From Methylotenera sp. (GTDB lineage Bacteria; Pseudomonadota; Gammaproteobacteria; Burkholderiales; Methylophilaceae): DNA of 64,000 bases. A program made the position numbers and the translations under genes. The notes below the pieces were generated by a model that worked only from the letters and a program-made list of their open reading frames with translations, was not told the origin of the DNA and made no database searches. Positions 1 through 9,937 of this stretch are shown piece by piece. How positions within the stretch are numbered: the stretch's first letter is position 1; each line of letters starts with the position of its first letter. Where the stretch lies: NCBI GenBank assembly GCA_013141075.1, contig JABFRQ010000004.1, positions 129,073 through 193,072 on the forward strand. Direction: 5' to 3'.

Positions 1-1094
1 GTAAAGTGGCGGGCGTATTTACCTTGAATCAATTTTGCGCAGCTCCTGTGATTTTGTGCAAAGAGTTTTTAGCGCAAACATCAAGCATCCGCGCATTGCT
101 GGTGAATACGGGTTGCGCCAATGCAGGCACAGGTGAAGATGGCTTAAGCCGCGCCAAGCAAAGTTGCGAGGCTTTAGGTGCCTTGCTAAATTTGCAAGCC
201 AACCAAATATTGCCATTTTCAACAGGCGTGATTTTAGAGCCATTACCCGTTGATAAAGTGATTGCGGGCTTGCCAGCGGCGATTAAAAATCTAAAAGAAG
301 ATAATTGGCTAAACGCCGCTGAAGCGATTATGACCACGGATATTGTGGCTAAAGGCACATCACGCCAGATTCAACTCGATGGTAAAACCGTAACTATTAC
401 TGGCATAAGCAAAGGCAGCGGCATGATACACCCCAATATGGCGACTATGCTGGGCTATGTAGCTACCGATGCCGCAGTGAGCCAGTCTGCGCTTGAAAGT
501 ATCATCAAATACGCGGTGAATAAATCGTTTAACTGCATCACGGTTGATGGCGATACATCCACCAATGATAGTTTGATTTTGATGGCAACTAATCTTGCGG
601 GTAACGCTGAAATCACTGAAATGCATGCTGATTATGTAGTATTGCGTGATGCCTTAACTGATGTTGCCATCGAGCTGGCACAGGCAATAGTGCGCGATGG
701 CGAAGGTGCAACAAAATTTATGACGGTGAAAATTGAAGGTGGAAAAGATGAAGCCGAATGCCGCAAAGTGGCCTACGCAATCGCCCATTCACCTTTAATC
801 AAAACAGCATTTTTTGCATCTGACCCAAACTTAGGGCGTATTTTGGCGGCCATTGGTTATGCAGGTGTTGAGAAATTAGATGTAAGCAAGCTGAAGCTGT
901 ATTTGGGCGATGTGCTAGTGGCTGAAAATGGCGGCAGAGCAACGGCCTACCGTGAAGAGCAAGGCAGTGCGATTATGAAAGAAGCTGAAATTTTAGTACG
1001 CGTAGATTTAGTGCGTGGCGATGCGAGTTGCACAGTTTGGACCTGCGACTTTTCTTACGATTACGTGAAAATTAACGCAGATTACAGGTCGTAA
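1..1094 (+). CDS. argJ: ArgJ, bifunctional ornithine acetyltransferase / N-acetylglutamate synthase (5' end missing)
   Basis: This enzyme transfers the acetyl group from N-acetylornithine to glutamate in the cyclic arginine pathway, in the cytoplasm. The reading frame is open from the window edge, so the true start lies upstream; the first possible in-window start (a GTG at 6) is internal, because the frame already reads family sequence ([13 protein letters not shown]). The self-cleavage site is present as NMATML (the Thr of the Ala-Thr pair becomes the new N-terminal nucleophile) within [16 protein letters not shown]. The C-terminus ends with the usual DYRS tail. The stop overlaps the next start by one base (TAATG), so the two genes are probably co-translated. 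Roughly 360 of about 400 residues are visible. Confidence 0.96.
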   Translation, partial: KVAGVFTLNQFCAAPVILCKEFLAQTSSIRALLVNTGCANAGTGEDGLSRAKQSCEALGALLNLQANQILPFSTGVILEPLPVDKVIAGLPAAIKNLKEDNWLNAAEAIMTTDIVAKGTSRQIQLDGKTVTITGISKGSGMIHPNMATMLGYVATDAAVSQSALESIIKYAVNKSFNCITVDGDTSTNDSLILMATNLAGNAEITEMHADYVVLRDALTDVAIELAQAIVRDGEGATKFMTVKIEGGKDEAECRKVAYAIAHSPLIKTAFFASDPNLGRILAAIGYAGVEKLDVSKLKLYLGDVLVAENGGRATAYREEQGSAIMKEAEILVRVDLVRGDASCTVWTCDFSYDYVKINADYRS

Positions 1095-1969
1095 TGAGCG
1101 AATTTAATCAGCTAATACAGCGAGCTGAAGACTTGCTGGAAAAATTGGAAGACTTTATTCCTAGTCTGCCAAGCCCACCAGATTGGTCTGGCATAGCATG
1201 GCGCTGGCAACATAATAAAGATTATGGCTATTTGGAACTGATTCCTCATCCGCATTCTATTCAACTAGATGATTTGCATCATATTGATACGCAAAAAACC
1301 GAAATCGTGCGCAACACAGCGCAGTTCGTTAAGGGTTATACCGCGAACAACGTATTATTAACAGGTGCACGCGGCACAGGTAAATCATCCATCGTTAAAG
1401 CTTTATTGAGTCAGTTCTCAGGTGATGGCTTGCGAATTATTGAAGTAGATAAGCAAGACTTGATTGATTTACCGAAAATTACCACCTTGCTTCGCAGCCG
1501 CCCAGAACGGTTTATAGTGTTTTGTGATGATTTGTCGTTTGAAACGGGCGATGGTGGGTATAAAGCTCTGAAGGTAGTGCTGGATGGCTCTATGGCAGCA
1601 ACTTCAGATAATATTTTAGTGTATGCCACATCAAATCGCCGTCATTTACTACCTGAATTTATGTCAGAGAGCTTAGAAACTCAACATTTAGGTGGTGAAG
1701 TTAGACCAGGCGATACGGTAGAAGAAAAAACTTCATTGTCAGATCGTTTTGGCATGTGGCTTGCATTTTATTCGTTTGATCAAGATGAGTATCTAGTGAT
1801 TGCAGCACAATGGCTACGTCATTACGGCATACAAAAGTTTGATGATGCGGCGCGAACAGCGGCTTTACATTGGTCACATATGCGTGGTTCTCGTAGCGGT
1901 CGAATCGCTTACCAATTTGCACGTGATTATGCAGGTAGAAAGCAGCTTGAAGCAACTTCACCTAACTAA
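1094..1969 (+). CDS. DUF815-family AAA+ type ATPase
   Basis: This is a 291-residue cytoplasmic P-loop protein of the DUF815 family. Walker A is GARGTGKS at residues 91-98 and a Walker B-like strand, IVFCDD, lies at about 141-146. The N-terminal third carries a Trp-rich stretch (PDWSGIAWRWQH) typical of the family. The biochemical role of DUF815 proteins is not established to my knowledge. It begins at the argJ stop codon (TAATG overlap), and argJ-DUF815-Nudix is a common betaproteobacterial order. The start is the only one compatible with that overlap. The family call is firm; the function is unknown. Confidence 0.85.
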   Translation: MSEFNQLIQRAEDLLEKLEDFIPSLPSPPDWSGIAWRWQHNKDYGYLELIPHPHSIQLDDLHHIDTQKTEIVRNTAQFVKGYTANNVLLTGARGTGKSSIVKALLSQFSGDGLRIIEVDKQDLIDLPKITTLLRSRPERFIVFCDDLSFETGDGGYKALKVVLDGSMAATSDNILVYATSNRRHLLPEFMSESLETQHLGGEVRPGDTVEEKTSLSDRFGMWLAFYSFDQDEYLVIAAQWLRHYGIQKFDDAARTAALHWSHMRGSRSGRIAYQFARDYAGRKQLEATSPN

Positions 1970-1994
1970 ATCAGTTTGAGCATAAATTCGCACA

Positions 1995-3014
1995 ATGAAT
2001 GCTGTTAAACCTGATGTTACCCATGCCGCAGTCGGTGTGATTTTGCGTGAAAACGGCTTGGTATTATTGGGCGAGCGCCCAATAGGCAAGGCGTGGGCAG
2101 GCTATTGGGAGTTTCCTGGAGGTAAAATTGAAGCGGGAGAAACTCCAGAAAACGCACTAAAGCGTGAACTGCATGAAGAGCTAGGCATCACCGTAACTAC
2201 ACTTTATCCGTGGCTCACACGCTCGTTTGATTATGCCGCAAAATATGACACGGAAGGTCAATTAGAAGCGCCTGCCAAAACTGTTAAACTTCATTTTTTT
2301 ATCGTCACAGAATGGCAAGGCGAGCCGCTCGGCATGGAAAAGCAAGTCTTGAGTTGGCAAAATCCTGAAAAACTAACGGTTACCCCCATGTTGCCAGCTA
2401 ATACACCTATTTTGACAGCACTGAGTTTGCCTGCGATTTATGCCATTACCAATTTGAGCGAGTTGGGCGAAGATTTATTTTTTAAGCGCTTAAAAATTGC
2501 TTTGGATAATGGCTTGATGATGATCCAAGTGCGTGAAAAGCAGCTTTCAAATGACGATTTACAACTGTTTGTTGAGCGTTTAGCTGAGGTGTCTGCGCCG
2601 TATGAAGCTAAAATATTTTTGAATTCTAGTAGCTTAGATGAAAGTGAGTTAGATTTAAGCCATTTGGATATCAATTTTACGCAGGCATTGCATGTCACAG
2701 GCTTACATTTTACAGCGCAAGCTTTAATGCAGTTGTCGCAAAAACCTATTGGAATGTTATGCGGCGCCTCTTGCCACAATCACCAAGAGTTGGCGCAAGC
2801 TGAGGCGCTGGGGTTGGATTATGTGCTGCTATCGCCCGTGCAAGCCACGCTTAGCCATACTGATGCCGCGCCTTTAGGTTGGGATAATTTTCGTGATTTA
2901 ATCGCAGATTATTCATTACCTGTATATGCGCTAGGTGGCATGCAAGCGCCTGATATACACACGGCTAGATTACATGGCGCACATGGTATCGCTATGCAAC
3001 GTGGCATTTGGTGA
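1995..3014 (+). CDS. Nudix hydrolase (MutT-like) fused to a ThiE/TenI-like domain
   Basis: This is a two-domain 339-residue protein. The N-terminal half is a MutT-type Nudix hydrolase: the Nudix box runs from GGKIEAGETPENA to RELHEELGI at about residues 42-65, with all catalytic Glu residues, so hydrolysis of oxidised or non-canonical NTPs is the likely activity. The C-terminal half (about 150-339) has the TIM-barrel pattern of thiamine-phosphate synthase (QVREKQLS, LDYVLLSPVQ, YALGGM). The usual NDR/GVHLGQ active-site segments are replaced by LNSSS and GLHFTAQ, so it resembles TenI-like or degenerate ThiE rather than an active ThiE. The fusion is recurrent in proteobacteria. It follows the DUF815 gene by 25 bases and is probably in the same operon. 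Confidence 0.88.
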   Translation: MNAVKPDVTHAAVGVILRENGLVLLGERPIGKAWAGYWEFPGGKIEAGETPENALKRELHEELGITVTTLYPWLTRSFDYAAKYDTEGQLEAPAKTVKLHFFIVTEWQGEPLGMEKQVLSWQNPEKLTVTPMLPANTPILTALSLPAIYAITNLSELGEDLFFKRLKIALDNGLMMIQVREKQLSNDDLQLFVERLAEVSAPYEAKIFLNSSSLDESELDLSHLDINFTQALHVTGLHFTAQALMQLSQKPIGMLCGASCHNHQELAQAEALGLDYVLLSPVQATLSHTDAAPLGWDNFRDLIADYSLPVYALGGMQAPDIHTARLHGAHGIAMQRGIW

Positions 3015-3051
3015 TTATGCTAGCTTTTACAGCAGAGTTTTATGCAGGGTT

Positions 3052-3522
3052 TTAAGTGGGATCTTTTACTGGCGCTTGAATTGTTTGTTTAAATGTCACA
3101 TTTTTATTGTTTTTAAATGTCAGCGTAAAATTGACCAGTTCGCCCGTAGTTAGTGGTTTTTTTAAATCAAACAGCATGAAATGAAAGCCACCAGGCATAA
3201 GCTTGTAAGGCACGCCTGCCTTGAGTGGTAGCGTATCAAGCATGCGCATTTCCATCACGCCATTTTCCATCGTCATGCTGTGAATCTCTACACTTTTAGT
3301 CGCATCAGCCTCAACACTGATTAGGCTCATATCCTGCTTGCTGGTAAAAGTCATATAGGCCGCACCTACTTCTTGGCCAGGGTTGGTAGGGCGCACCCAA
3401 GCGTCTTGTATAGAGACGGATCGTTCAGATTTTTCATCCACAGCACAAGAAAATAAGGCGCTGAGTGTAAGTAGCAATAGTAGGGAGTAACGTGGAATTA
3501 GCGTGTTTGTAAGCGTTAACAT
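3052..3522 (-). CDS. PCu(A)C-family copper chaperone, probable lipoprotein or periplasmic protein
   Basis: This protein binds Cu(I) in the periplasm and typically helps metallate the CuA or CuB centre of haem-copper oxidases. The family copper-binding pattern is visible: IHSMTMENGVMEMRM followed by PGGFHFMLFDL, giving the conserved His and Met ligands. I place the start at the ATG at 3522 rather than further upstream. It gives an export signal (RYSLLLLLTLSALFSC, possible lipid-modified Cys 26) and removes an overlap with yacG, whose stop is five bases away. Length is 156 residues, normal for the family. It is downstream of yacG but functionally fits the cbb3 oxidase genes elsewhere in the window. 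The lipobox is weak (Phe at -2), so cleavage by signal peptidase I is the alternative. Confidence 0.88.
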   Translation of the reverse strand: MLTLTNTLIPRYSLLLLLTLSALFSCAVDEKSERSVSIQDAWVRPTNPGQEVGAAYMTFTSKQDMSLISVEADATKSVEIHSMTMENGVMEMRMLDTLPLKAGVPYKLMPGGFHFMLFDLKKPLTTGELVNFTLTFKNNKNVTFKQTIQAPVKDPT

Positions 3523-3526
3523 TATT

Positions 3527-3736
3527 TTAATGTCCAGATAATTGATTTTCAAGCAGCTCAATATCCTCAGGTTTAAGCGCTTCTGGAAGCGTGTAGCCTT
3601 CACTTGCCCACACGCCTAAATCAATGAGCTTGCAGCGCTCGCTACAAAATGGCCGAAAAGCATTGCTGGGAGAAAATTCGGATAAATTTTTGCAGTTAGG
3701 GCAAGCAACTAAGCGTTTTTTAGTAGATTTCATCAT
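3527..3736 (-). CDS. yacG: YacG, zinc-binding DNA gyrase inhibitor homologue
   Basis: This is a small cytoplasmic zinc protein of about 69 residues. Four Cys zinc ligands are seen as CPNC near the N-terminus and CSERC about 15 residues later, followed by the conserved [12 protein letters not shown]. In E. coli YacG binds GyrB and inhibits gyrase. Two consecutive ATG codons (3736 and 3733) are both plausible starts; a TTG just before them is less likely. It sits in the conserved order coaE-zapD-yacG, transcribed leftward, here in the direction pilD-coaE-zapD-yacG. Confidence 0.88.
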   Translation of the reverse strand: MMKSTKKRLVACPNCKNLSEFSPSNAFRPFCSERCKLIDLGVWASEGYTLPEALKPEDIELLENQLSGH

Positions 3737-3769
3737 CAAGCTATTTAATCAAGCCGTTAAATTAAACAA

Positions 3770-4528
3770 TTACAAGTTGCAAAGTGTTAACGTAAAGTTG
3801 ACATCTTCATCATATTTTTGAGGTTTTTGGGTGAAATCAAGTACATTAAAGCGGATGTTAATGGCGTATTTATTGGCACTCACTTCAGGAAAACACGTTA
3901 GATTGTCGGCGAGATCAATTTTTAGCATTTGTGCTGGTTTTGCGCCGCCAAGCATTTGTTGATAAGCGCCAGAGGATGCTAATAATTTGGTTGAAATGCC
4001 GCTACCACGCAAAATATGCAAAATAATGACAATGGCTTTATGCATGGGTAACAAGGGGTTAAGCCAATTTAGCAAGTCTTCTCTACGTCTTGATTCGCCA
4101 AGCCCAAGCCAGTAATGGTATGACGGCACATCAAACTCGCAAACGCCACCAGGAATACCCGCACGTTGCTTAATGCTCATTAACCATTCATTAGCGCGTA
4201 AAGATTGACCTAACTTAGTATTTTCAGCGCGCAATGCATCAGAAGCGACATCAATATCATTGATAATGGATTTTAACGTGTCGGCAGCAATGGCTGGATT
4301 GCCTACCAACAAACTCATGGTGTTTTTTTGGCGCTCAAGCTCTTGCAATAAATCTAATTTCAGCTCAGAGCGATCAACCACATCTAAAATCTGTAAAAAT
4401 GTCAGTAATGCACTATGGTGATTGTATTCGTGCCCAGCTTCTACGTGATACAAAACTTTGGCGAACAAATCCTCTACGCGCAACAGTGTACGTATGCGCT
4501 CGTTAAAAGGATAGTCGTAGCTAGGCAT
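3770..4528 (-). CDS. zapD: ZapD, Z-ring-associated cell division protein
   Basis: ZapD crosslinks FtsZ filaments at the division site in the cytoplasm. The 252-residue product matches the family in length and in its characteristic N-terminus (YPFNERIRTLLRVEDLF) and central motif (PSYHYWLGL). It lies between coaE and yacG, its usual context. About 80 AT-rich bases separate it from coaE. Confidence 0.93.
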   Translation of the reverse strand: MPSYDYPFNERIRTLLRVEDLFAKVLYHVEAGHEYNHHSALLTFLQILDVVDRSELKLDLLQELERQKNTMSLLVGNPAIAADTLKSIINDIDVASDALRAENTKLGQSLRANEWLMSIKQRAGIPGGVCEFDVPSYHYWLGLGESRRREDLLNWLNPLLPMHKAIVIILHILRGSGISTKLLASSGAYQQMLGGAKPAQMLKIDLADNLTCFPEVSANKYAINIRFNVLDFTQKPQKYDEDVNFTLTLCNL

Positions 4529-4608
4529 GATTCATTAACTGGTTTTACATTCAATAAAATAATCAGTAAAATTGTAGTGTAAATTAAAGTTGAACTGAAT
4601 TATCAAAG

Positions 4609-5226
4609 TTATTGGCTAACTATGCAAGTTTTAATGAACTTTTTATGAAACTCAGTGACATTGTTGCGCAAATCTGCCAAAGATTCGTTATTGGTGATAA
4701 CCTCATCTGCACTATTTAACCGTACAGCCCTTGCTACCTGTACGTTTAGCATGGCTTTTACTTGAATTTCTGTGAGTTGGCTACGCGCCATTGCACGCTG
4801 AATTTGCAGGCTTTCGTCACAATCAATGACTAAGATTTTATCTACAGCGCCATCATAACGATTGTTCTCAAATAAAAGTGGTACAACCAAAATTTGGTAT
4901 GCGGGGTGTAGTGCGCTTTCATTTGAAGCCAGTTCCTTTAAAGCATTCGCGTGAATAATGGGGTGCAACAAGGCTTCAAGCTTATGGCGTTCAGCAGGGT
5001 TATTAAAGACGTGCGCACGCAGTTTTGTGCGGTTTAATGAGTTGTCTGCGTTTAAAAATTTCGCACCAAAAATGCGGCTGATGTCATTGAGGATCGGCGA
5101 GCCAACAGCTGTGAGCGCATGAGCAATCACATCGGTATCGACCACTGGCACACCCAATGCTACAAATTGCTTTGCAGCTTCTGATTTTCCACTACCGATG
5201 CCACCTGTGAGCGCAACTACAAACAT
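4609..5226 (-). CDS. coaE: CoaE, dephospho-CoA kinase
   Basis: This enzyme phosphorylates the 3'-hydroxyl of dephospho-CoA, the last step of coenzyme A synthesis. The P-loop GGIGSGKS is at residues 8-15, and the substrate-binding VDTD and the LLHP and VPLLFEN segments follow in order. The length of 205 residues is standard. It follows pilD by 21 bases on the same strand. Confidence 0.96.
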   Translation of the reverse strand: MFVVALTGGIGSGKSEAAKQFVALGVPVVDTDVIAHALTAVGSPILNDISRIFGAKFLNADNSLNRTKLRAHVFNNPAERHKLEALLHPIIHANALKELASNESALHPAYQILVVPLLFENNRYDGAVDKILVIDCDESLQIQRAMARSQLTEIQVKAMLNVQVARAVRLNSADEVITNNESLADLRNNVTEFHKKFIKTCIVSQ

Positions 5227-5247
5227 ACGTTTGGGTTAAATAATAAC

Positions 5248-6117
5248 TTAGGTTAAGTAATAGCTAGCAAGTTGTGGCCCCAAAAACAGCGCTGCAACGC
5301 CGCCTATGGCCAAAAATGGGCCAAATGGCATCGGCACTTCACGGCCGCGTTTTGTGAACACAATAAGGCTAATACCAATGACCGCACCCAGCACAGAGGA
5401 TAATAAAATCACCGCAGGCAATAACTGCCAGCCAAACCATGCGCCAATGGCAGCTAATAATTTAAAGTCGCCATAACCCATGCCTTCTTTACCAGTTGCA
5501 AATTTAAACGCCCAAAAAATTGACCATAAAATTAGGTAGCCTGCCACTGCGCCAATCACGGCAGATTTAATGTCAGTAAAGCCATTGTTCAGGTTAAACA
5601 ACAAACCTAACCATAGCAGTGGCAAGGTGATGTCATCGGGTAATAGTTGCGTGTCAAAATCAATAAAAGTAAGCGCTATTAGTGCAAAGGTAAAAATCCA
5701 AGCAAAAAGCGTAATGCTTGAGTAGCCAAATTTCCAGCTCACTAAACCTATCAGTATACCAGTCAGCGCTTCTATCAATGGGTAGCGCATGCTAATGGCG
5801 GTTTTGCAGCCACTACATTTTCCTTTCAAAAATAGGTAGCTGATGACTGGAATGTTTTCTAAAGCAGTAATCATGTGGCCGCAGCTTGGGCAGGCGGAGC
5901 GCGGGTGTGCGAGTGTATATTTTACGGCTTGGGTGACTTCTTTACCTTGCAGCTCAAGGCAATTGTTATGCCATTCACGCTCCATCATTTTAGGCAGTCG
6001 ATGAATTACTACATTTAAAAAGCTGCCAACCATTAAACCGAAAATAACCGATATGGTGATAAAGATAGTGCTGTTTTGCTGCAATATGTGAGAAATATCA
6101 GAAAATCCGCTGAACAT
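5248..6117 (-). CDS. pilD: PilD, type IV prepilin peptidase / N-methyltransferase
   Basis: This inner-membrane aspartyl protease removes prepilin leader peptides and methylates the new N-terminal residue. It has two CxxC pairs of the methylase zinc site (Cys 76/79 and 101/104). The two catalytic Asp regions are FIDFDTQLLPDD (about 151-162) and GYGD (about 214-217). Some eight hydrophobic segments are visible in 289 residues. No pilin or other pil gene is in the window; pilD-coaE-zapD linkage is usual in beta- and gammaproteobacteria. Confidence 0.95.
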   Translation of the reverse strand: MFSGFSDISHILQQNSTIFITISVIFGLMVGSFLNVVIHRLPKMMEREWHNNCLELQGKEVTQAVKYTLAHPRSACPSCGHMITALENIPVISYLFLKGKCSGCKTAISMRYPLIEALTGILIGLVSWKFGYSSITLFAWIFTFALIALTFIDFDTQLLPDDITLPLLWLGLLFNLNNGFTDIKSAVIGAVAGYLILWSIFWAFKFATGKEGMGYGDFKLLAAIGAWFGWQLLPAVILLSSVLGAVIGISLIVFTKRGREVPMPFGPFLAIGGVAALFLGPQLASYYLT

Positions 6118-6259
6118 AACAGTCCTTAAAAATATGCCTGAAAAAACGAGTCAAAAATCGACACGATGTAAACTAAACGCATCATCGCATCGTTAAGTGA
6201 TTGTGGCAACTGGGGCTTGAAATTATAGTAGCTATCACCATTAAATGACTACGCCACGT

Positions 6260-6265
6260 TATAAT
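6260..6265 (+). promoter_or_regulatory. Candidate -10 element (TATAAT) for the gene at 6304
   Basis: A perfect TATAAT lies 38 bases before the start codon, in the divergent gap between pilD and this gene. I see no good -35 hexamer at 16-18 bases, so this is only a partial promoter match. Confidence 0.35.
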
Positions 6266-6303
6266 GACGACAGAATGGTGGGAATAAGCAAGAGGTATAT
6301 AAA

Positions 6304-6684
6304 ATGACAGAATTAAAGCAATCAAACATAATCGAATTACTACAGGGGGAGTTTAATCACCCAGAATGGAATGAGCCCATTATTTGCCGTGTAGAGGTTG
6401 ACTTGCCCGCATGGCTCACAAAATTAACAGGCGGCCCTAACTGGGAGGTTTACTCAGAAGCAGAAGAAGAAAACTGCATTAGCTTTGCTATGCGTGAAGG
6501 TTCTAAGTCTGCGACTAAGCTTGCGCCTAAGTTGGCAGAAGTGACCTTATACCACAATGGCTACGCAATTGTTGACGTGGACGGTAGCTCGCTGTTTGAT
6601 GGGTCACTCACTTCAGGCGCAAATGATTACGCGCATTTGACTTATTATCATGCAGATAGCGGTGAGAAAATTACGCTGAATTAG
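6304..6684 (+). CDS. Conserved-looking hypothetical protein, 126 aa
   Basis: I do not recognise this protein. It is acidic, has no signal peptide or membrane segment, and contains several aromatic positions (LPAWLTKLTGGPNWEVY, YAHLTYYHAD). The start is supported by AGAGG at 6291-6295, eight bases upstream, and by a TATAAT box further up. It is a single-gene unit: divergent from pilD and convergent with ispB, whose stop is only two bases away. Coding character (codon use, good ribosome site, no competing frame) makes it a real gene, but function cannot be stated. Confidence 0.75.
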   Translation: MTELKQSNIIELLQGEFNHPEWNEPIICRVEVDLPAWLTKLTGGPNWEVYSEAEEENCISFAMREGSKSATKLAPKLAEVTLYHNGYAIVDVDGSSLFDGSLTSGANDYAHLTYYHADSGEKITLN

Positions 6685-6686
6685 CG

Positions 6687-7727
6687 CTAAAAACTCCGCT
6701 TAACCGCAAATTCTGCTAAGGCAATTAATGCCTGCTTATAGTTAGAATCTGCAAAGTGCGCAATCACAGCGCAGGCTAGTTCGGCCTCTTTAGCTGCAAC
6801 TTGCCTTACGTGTTGTAACGCGCCAGAGCGCTCAACTGCACTTAATACGGTTGGCAAATCTTCCAGTCCACCTTGTTCTATGGCGTGTTTAATCATTGCT
6901 GTTTCATCTGCCGTGCCGTTGCGCATGGCGTATAGCAACGGCAGGGTAGGTTTACCTTCGCTTAAATCATCGCCTATATTTTTACCAATTACTTGCGTGT
7001 CACCACTTAAATCTAACACATCATCTATTAGTTGAAACGCGGTGCCTATATGCATGCCGTATTGGCTCAGCGCCTCTTCATCCGCTGGTGTGGCGTTACT
7101 CATTATTGCGCCTAGCCGCGTTGAAGCTTCAAATAACTTGGCAGTTTTATAATGAATGACTTGTAAATATGCTTCATCGGTAATATCCGCATTGTGCAAA
7201 TTAAGTAGCTGCAACACTTCACCTTCAGCAATCACATTGGTTGCGTTGCTTAACACTTCCATTACACGCATATTTTGCACGGCAACCATCATTTGAAACG
7301 CGCGTGAATAAACAAAATCACCTACAAGCACGCTAGCAGCATTGCCAAACAGTGCATTGGCAGTATTTTGCCCACGGCGTTTTGAAGACTCATCCACAAC
7401 ATCATCATGCAATAAAGTGGCAGTATGTATAAATTCAACTACAGCCGCTAGTTGATGATGCTCAGGTTTTATTTTGCCAAATAGCCCCGCAGAAAGCAGC
7501 ACCAACATTGGGCGCAGGCGTTTTCCACCACTACTTATAATGTACTCAGCCACTTGATTCACAAGTGTGACTTCTGAGTGCAATGCGTGTTGAATCACTT
7601 GATTCACAGCGGTAATATCTGCTGAAATACATGCTTGAATATTTGCTAATGGTGTTGTGGTGTTCGGGCTGTGGCTTTGCGTCACTTTAGTAAACCTAAG
7701 TTGTAAATCTATAAAAATAGCTAACAT
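6687..7727 (-). CDS. ispB: IspB, octaprenyl (all-trans polyprenyl) diphosphate synthase
   Basis: The enzyme extends farnesyl diphosphate with isopentenyl diphosphate to make the side chain of ubiquinone. The first aspartate-rich motif is DDVVDESSKRRG and the second QLIDDVLDL, with GGKRLRP upstream, as in trans-prenyltransferases. The 346-residue frame is slightly long; a GTG at 7685 (residue 15, giving VTQSHSP) is an alternative start and brings the length nearer the family norm. It works upstream of the ubi genes found near 55 kb. Placement opposite rplU-rpmA, sharing the promoter region, is typical. Confidence 0.94.
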   Translation of the reverse strand: MLAIFIDLQLRFTKVTQSHSPNTTTPLANIQACISADITAVNQVIQHALHSEVTLVNQVAEYIISSGGKRLRPMLVLLSAGLFGKIKPEHHQLAAVVEFIHTATLLHDDVVDESSKRRGQNTANALFGNAASVLVGDFVYSRAFQMMVAVQNMRVMEVLSNATNVIAEGEVLQLLNLHNADITDEAYLQVIHYKTAKLFEASTRLGAIMSNATPADEEALSQYGMHIGTAFQLIDDVLDLSGDTQVIGKNIGDDLSEGKPTLPLLYAMRNGTADETAMIKHAIEQGGLEDLPTVLSAVERSGALQHVRQVAAKEAELACAVIAHFADSNYKQALIALAEFAVKRSF

Positions 7728-7878
7728 TTTAACACAGCCAACTTTTGTACAAGCGGTCAGGCGCTATTATTCGCTTATAATTTCATGAATAAGCCGTAGG
7801 ATAATAGTACTACGAGTTTGTTACCGTAATATTTTTCTTTAGCGTGCAATTATGGTTTGCTTTACAGCATTATCTGCG

Positions 7879-7884
7879 TATAAT
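7879..7884 (+). promoter_or_regulatory. Probable rplU promoter -10 (TATAAT)
   Basis: TATAAT sits 39 bases before rplU, with a weak TTGCTT at 7857-7862 (16-base spacer) as possible -35. A second TATAAT at 7776-7781 lacks a recognisable -35. Together they suggest one or two promoters for the ribosomal protein operon in this 195-base divergent gap. Confidence 0.45.
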
Positions 7885-7922
7885 GCCGAGTTCTTTAGAA
7901 AGCGTAATTTAAGGCTCAAATC

Positions 7923-8288
7923 ATGTATGCAGTAATTAAAACTGGTGGTAAGCAATATCGCGTAATTGCAGGCGAGAGATTAAAAGTTGAAAAATTAGAA
8001 GTTGAAGTCGGCGGTACTGTGACGCTAGATCAAATTTTAATGGTTTCAGATGGTACAACAGCGACTATCGGCTCACCTCTCATTAATGGCGCAACTGTTA
8101 AAGCAACCGTGCTTTCACATGGTCGTGGCGATAAAGTAATGATTTTCAAATTCCGTCGTCGTAAGCATTACCGTAAAACGCAAGGCCATCGCCAAAGTTT
8201 TACTGAAATTCAAATCGGCGAAATTTTAGCGGCTGGTCAAGCTGCTGCAAAACCAGCAAAAGCAAAAGCTGCTAAAGCTGCAGAATAA
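7923..8288 (+). CDS. rplU: Ribosomal protein L21 with Ala/Lys tail
   Basis: L21 binds 23S rRNA in the large ribosomal subunit. The first ~103 residues are a standard L21 ([14 protein letters not shown] at the start, [17 protein letters not shown] near the end). About 18 further residues form a low-complexity Ala/Lys/Pro tail ([15 protein letters not shown]). Such tails are seen in some betaproteobacteria. It heads the rplU-rpmA operon. Confidence 0.97.
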   Translation: MYAVIKTGGKQYRVIAGERLKVEKLEVEVGGTVTLDQILMVSDGTTATIGSPLINGATVKATVLSHGRGDKVMIFKFRRRKHYRKTQGHRQSFTEIQIGEILAAGQAAAKPAKAKAAKAAE

Positions 8289-8322
8289 TTTTCTGGCAAT
8301 TTAGTTTAAGGATTAGAGAAAA

Positions 8323-8583
8323 ATGGCACACAAAAAAGCAGGCGGTAGTTCACGTAACGGTCGCGATTCACATTCACAACGACTAGGTGTTAAAGCCTTT
8401 GGCGAAACAGTAGTAACAGCTGGTAGCATTATCGTGCGTCAGCGCGGTACAAAAATGCACGCTGGTGAAAACGTAGGCATGGGTAAAGACCATACTTTGT
8501 ATGCAAAAGCACACGGCAAAGTTACATTTGCAATTAAAGGCGCGTTAAAACGCCACACTGTTAGCATTATTGCTACAGTTTAA
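8323..8583 (+). CDS. rpmA: Ribosomal protein L27
   Basis: L27 reaches the peptidyl transferase centre with its N-terminus. The 86-residue product begins [16 protein letters not shown], the normal unprocessed form (no Firmicutes-type leader). It lies 34 bases after rplU, and the operon ends in a terminator directly downstream. Confidence 0.97.
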   Translation: MAHKKAGGSSRNGRDSHSQRLGVKAFGETVVTAGSIIVRQRGTKMHAGENVGMGKDHTLYAKAHGKVTFAIKGALKRHTVSIIATV

Positions 8584-8601
8584 GTTAAATTAACTTTATT
8601 A

Positions 8602-8630
8602 AAGCCTCATCGTTTGATGGGGCTTTTTTA
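8602..8630 (+). terminator. Rho-independent terminator after rpmA
   Basis: A ten-base-pair stem (AAGCCTCATC / GATGGGGCTT, one G-T pair) with a four-base loop is followed by a T run. It starts 18 bases after the rpmA stop and separates rplU-rpmA from obgE. Confidence 0.9.
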
Positions 8631-8643
8631 TTTGGTAAACCTA

Positions 8644-9904
<1,261 letters not shown>

Positions 9905-9937
9905 AACAAAAAATGTAGACCAAAGAAACTTAAAGTA

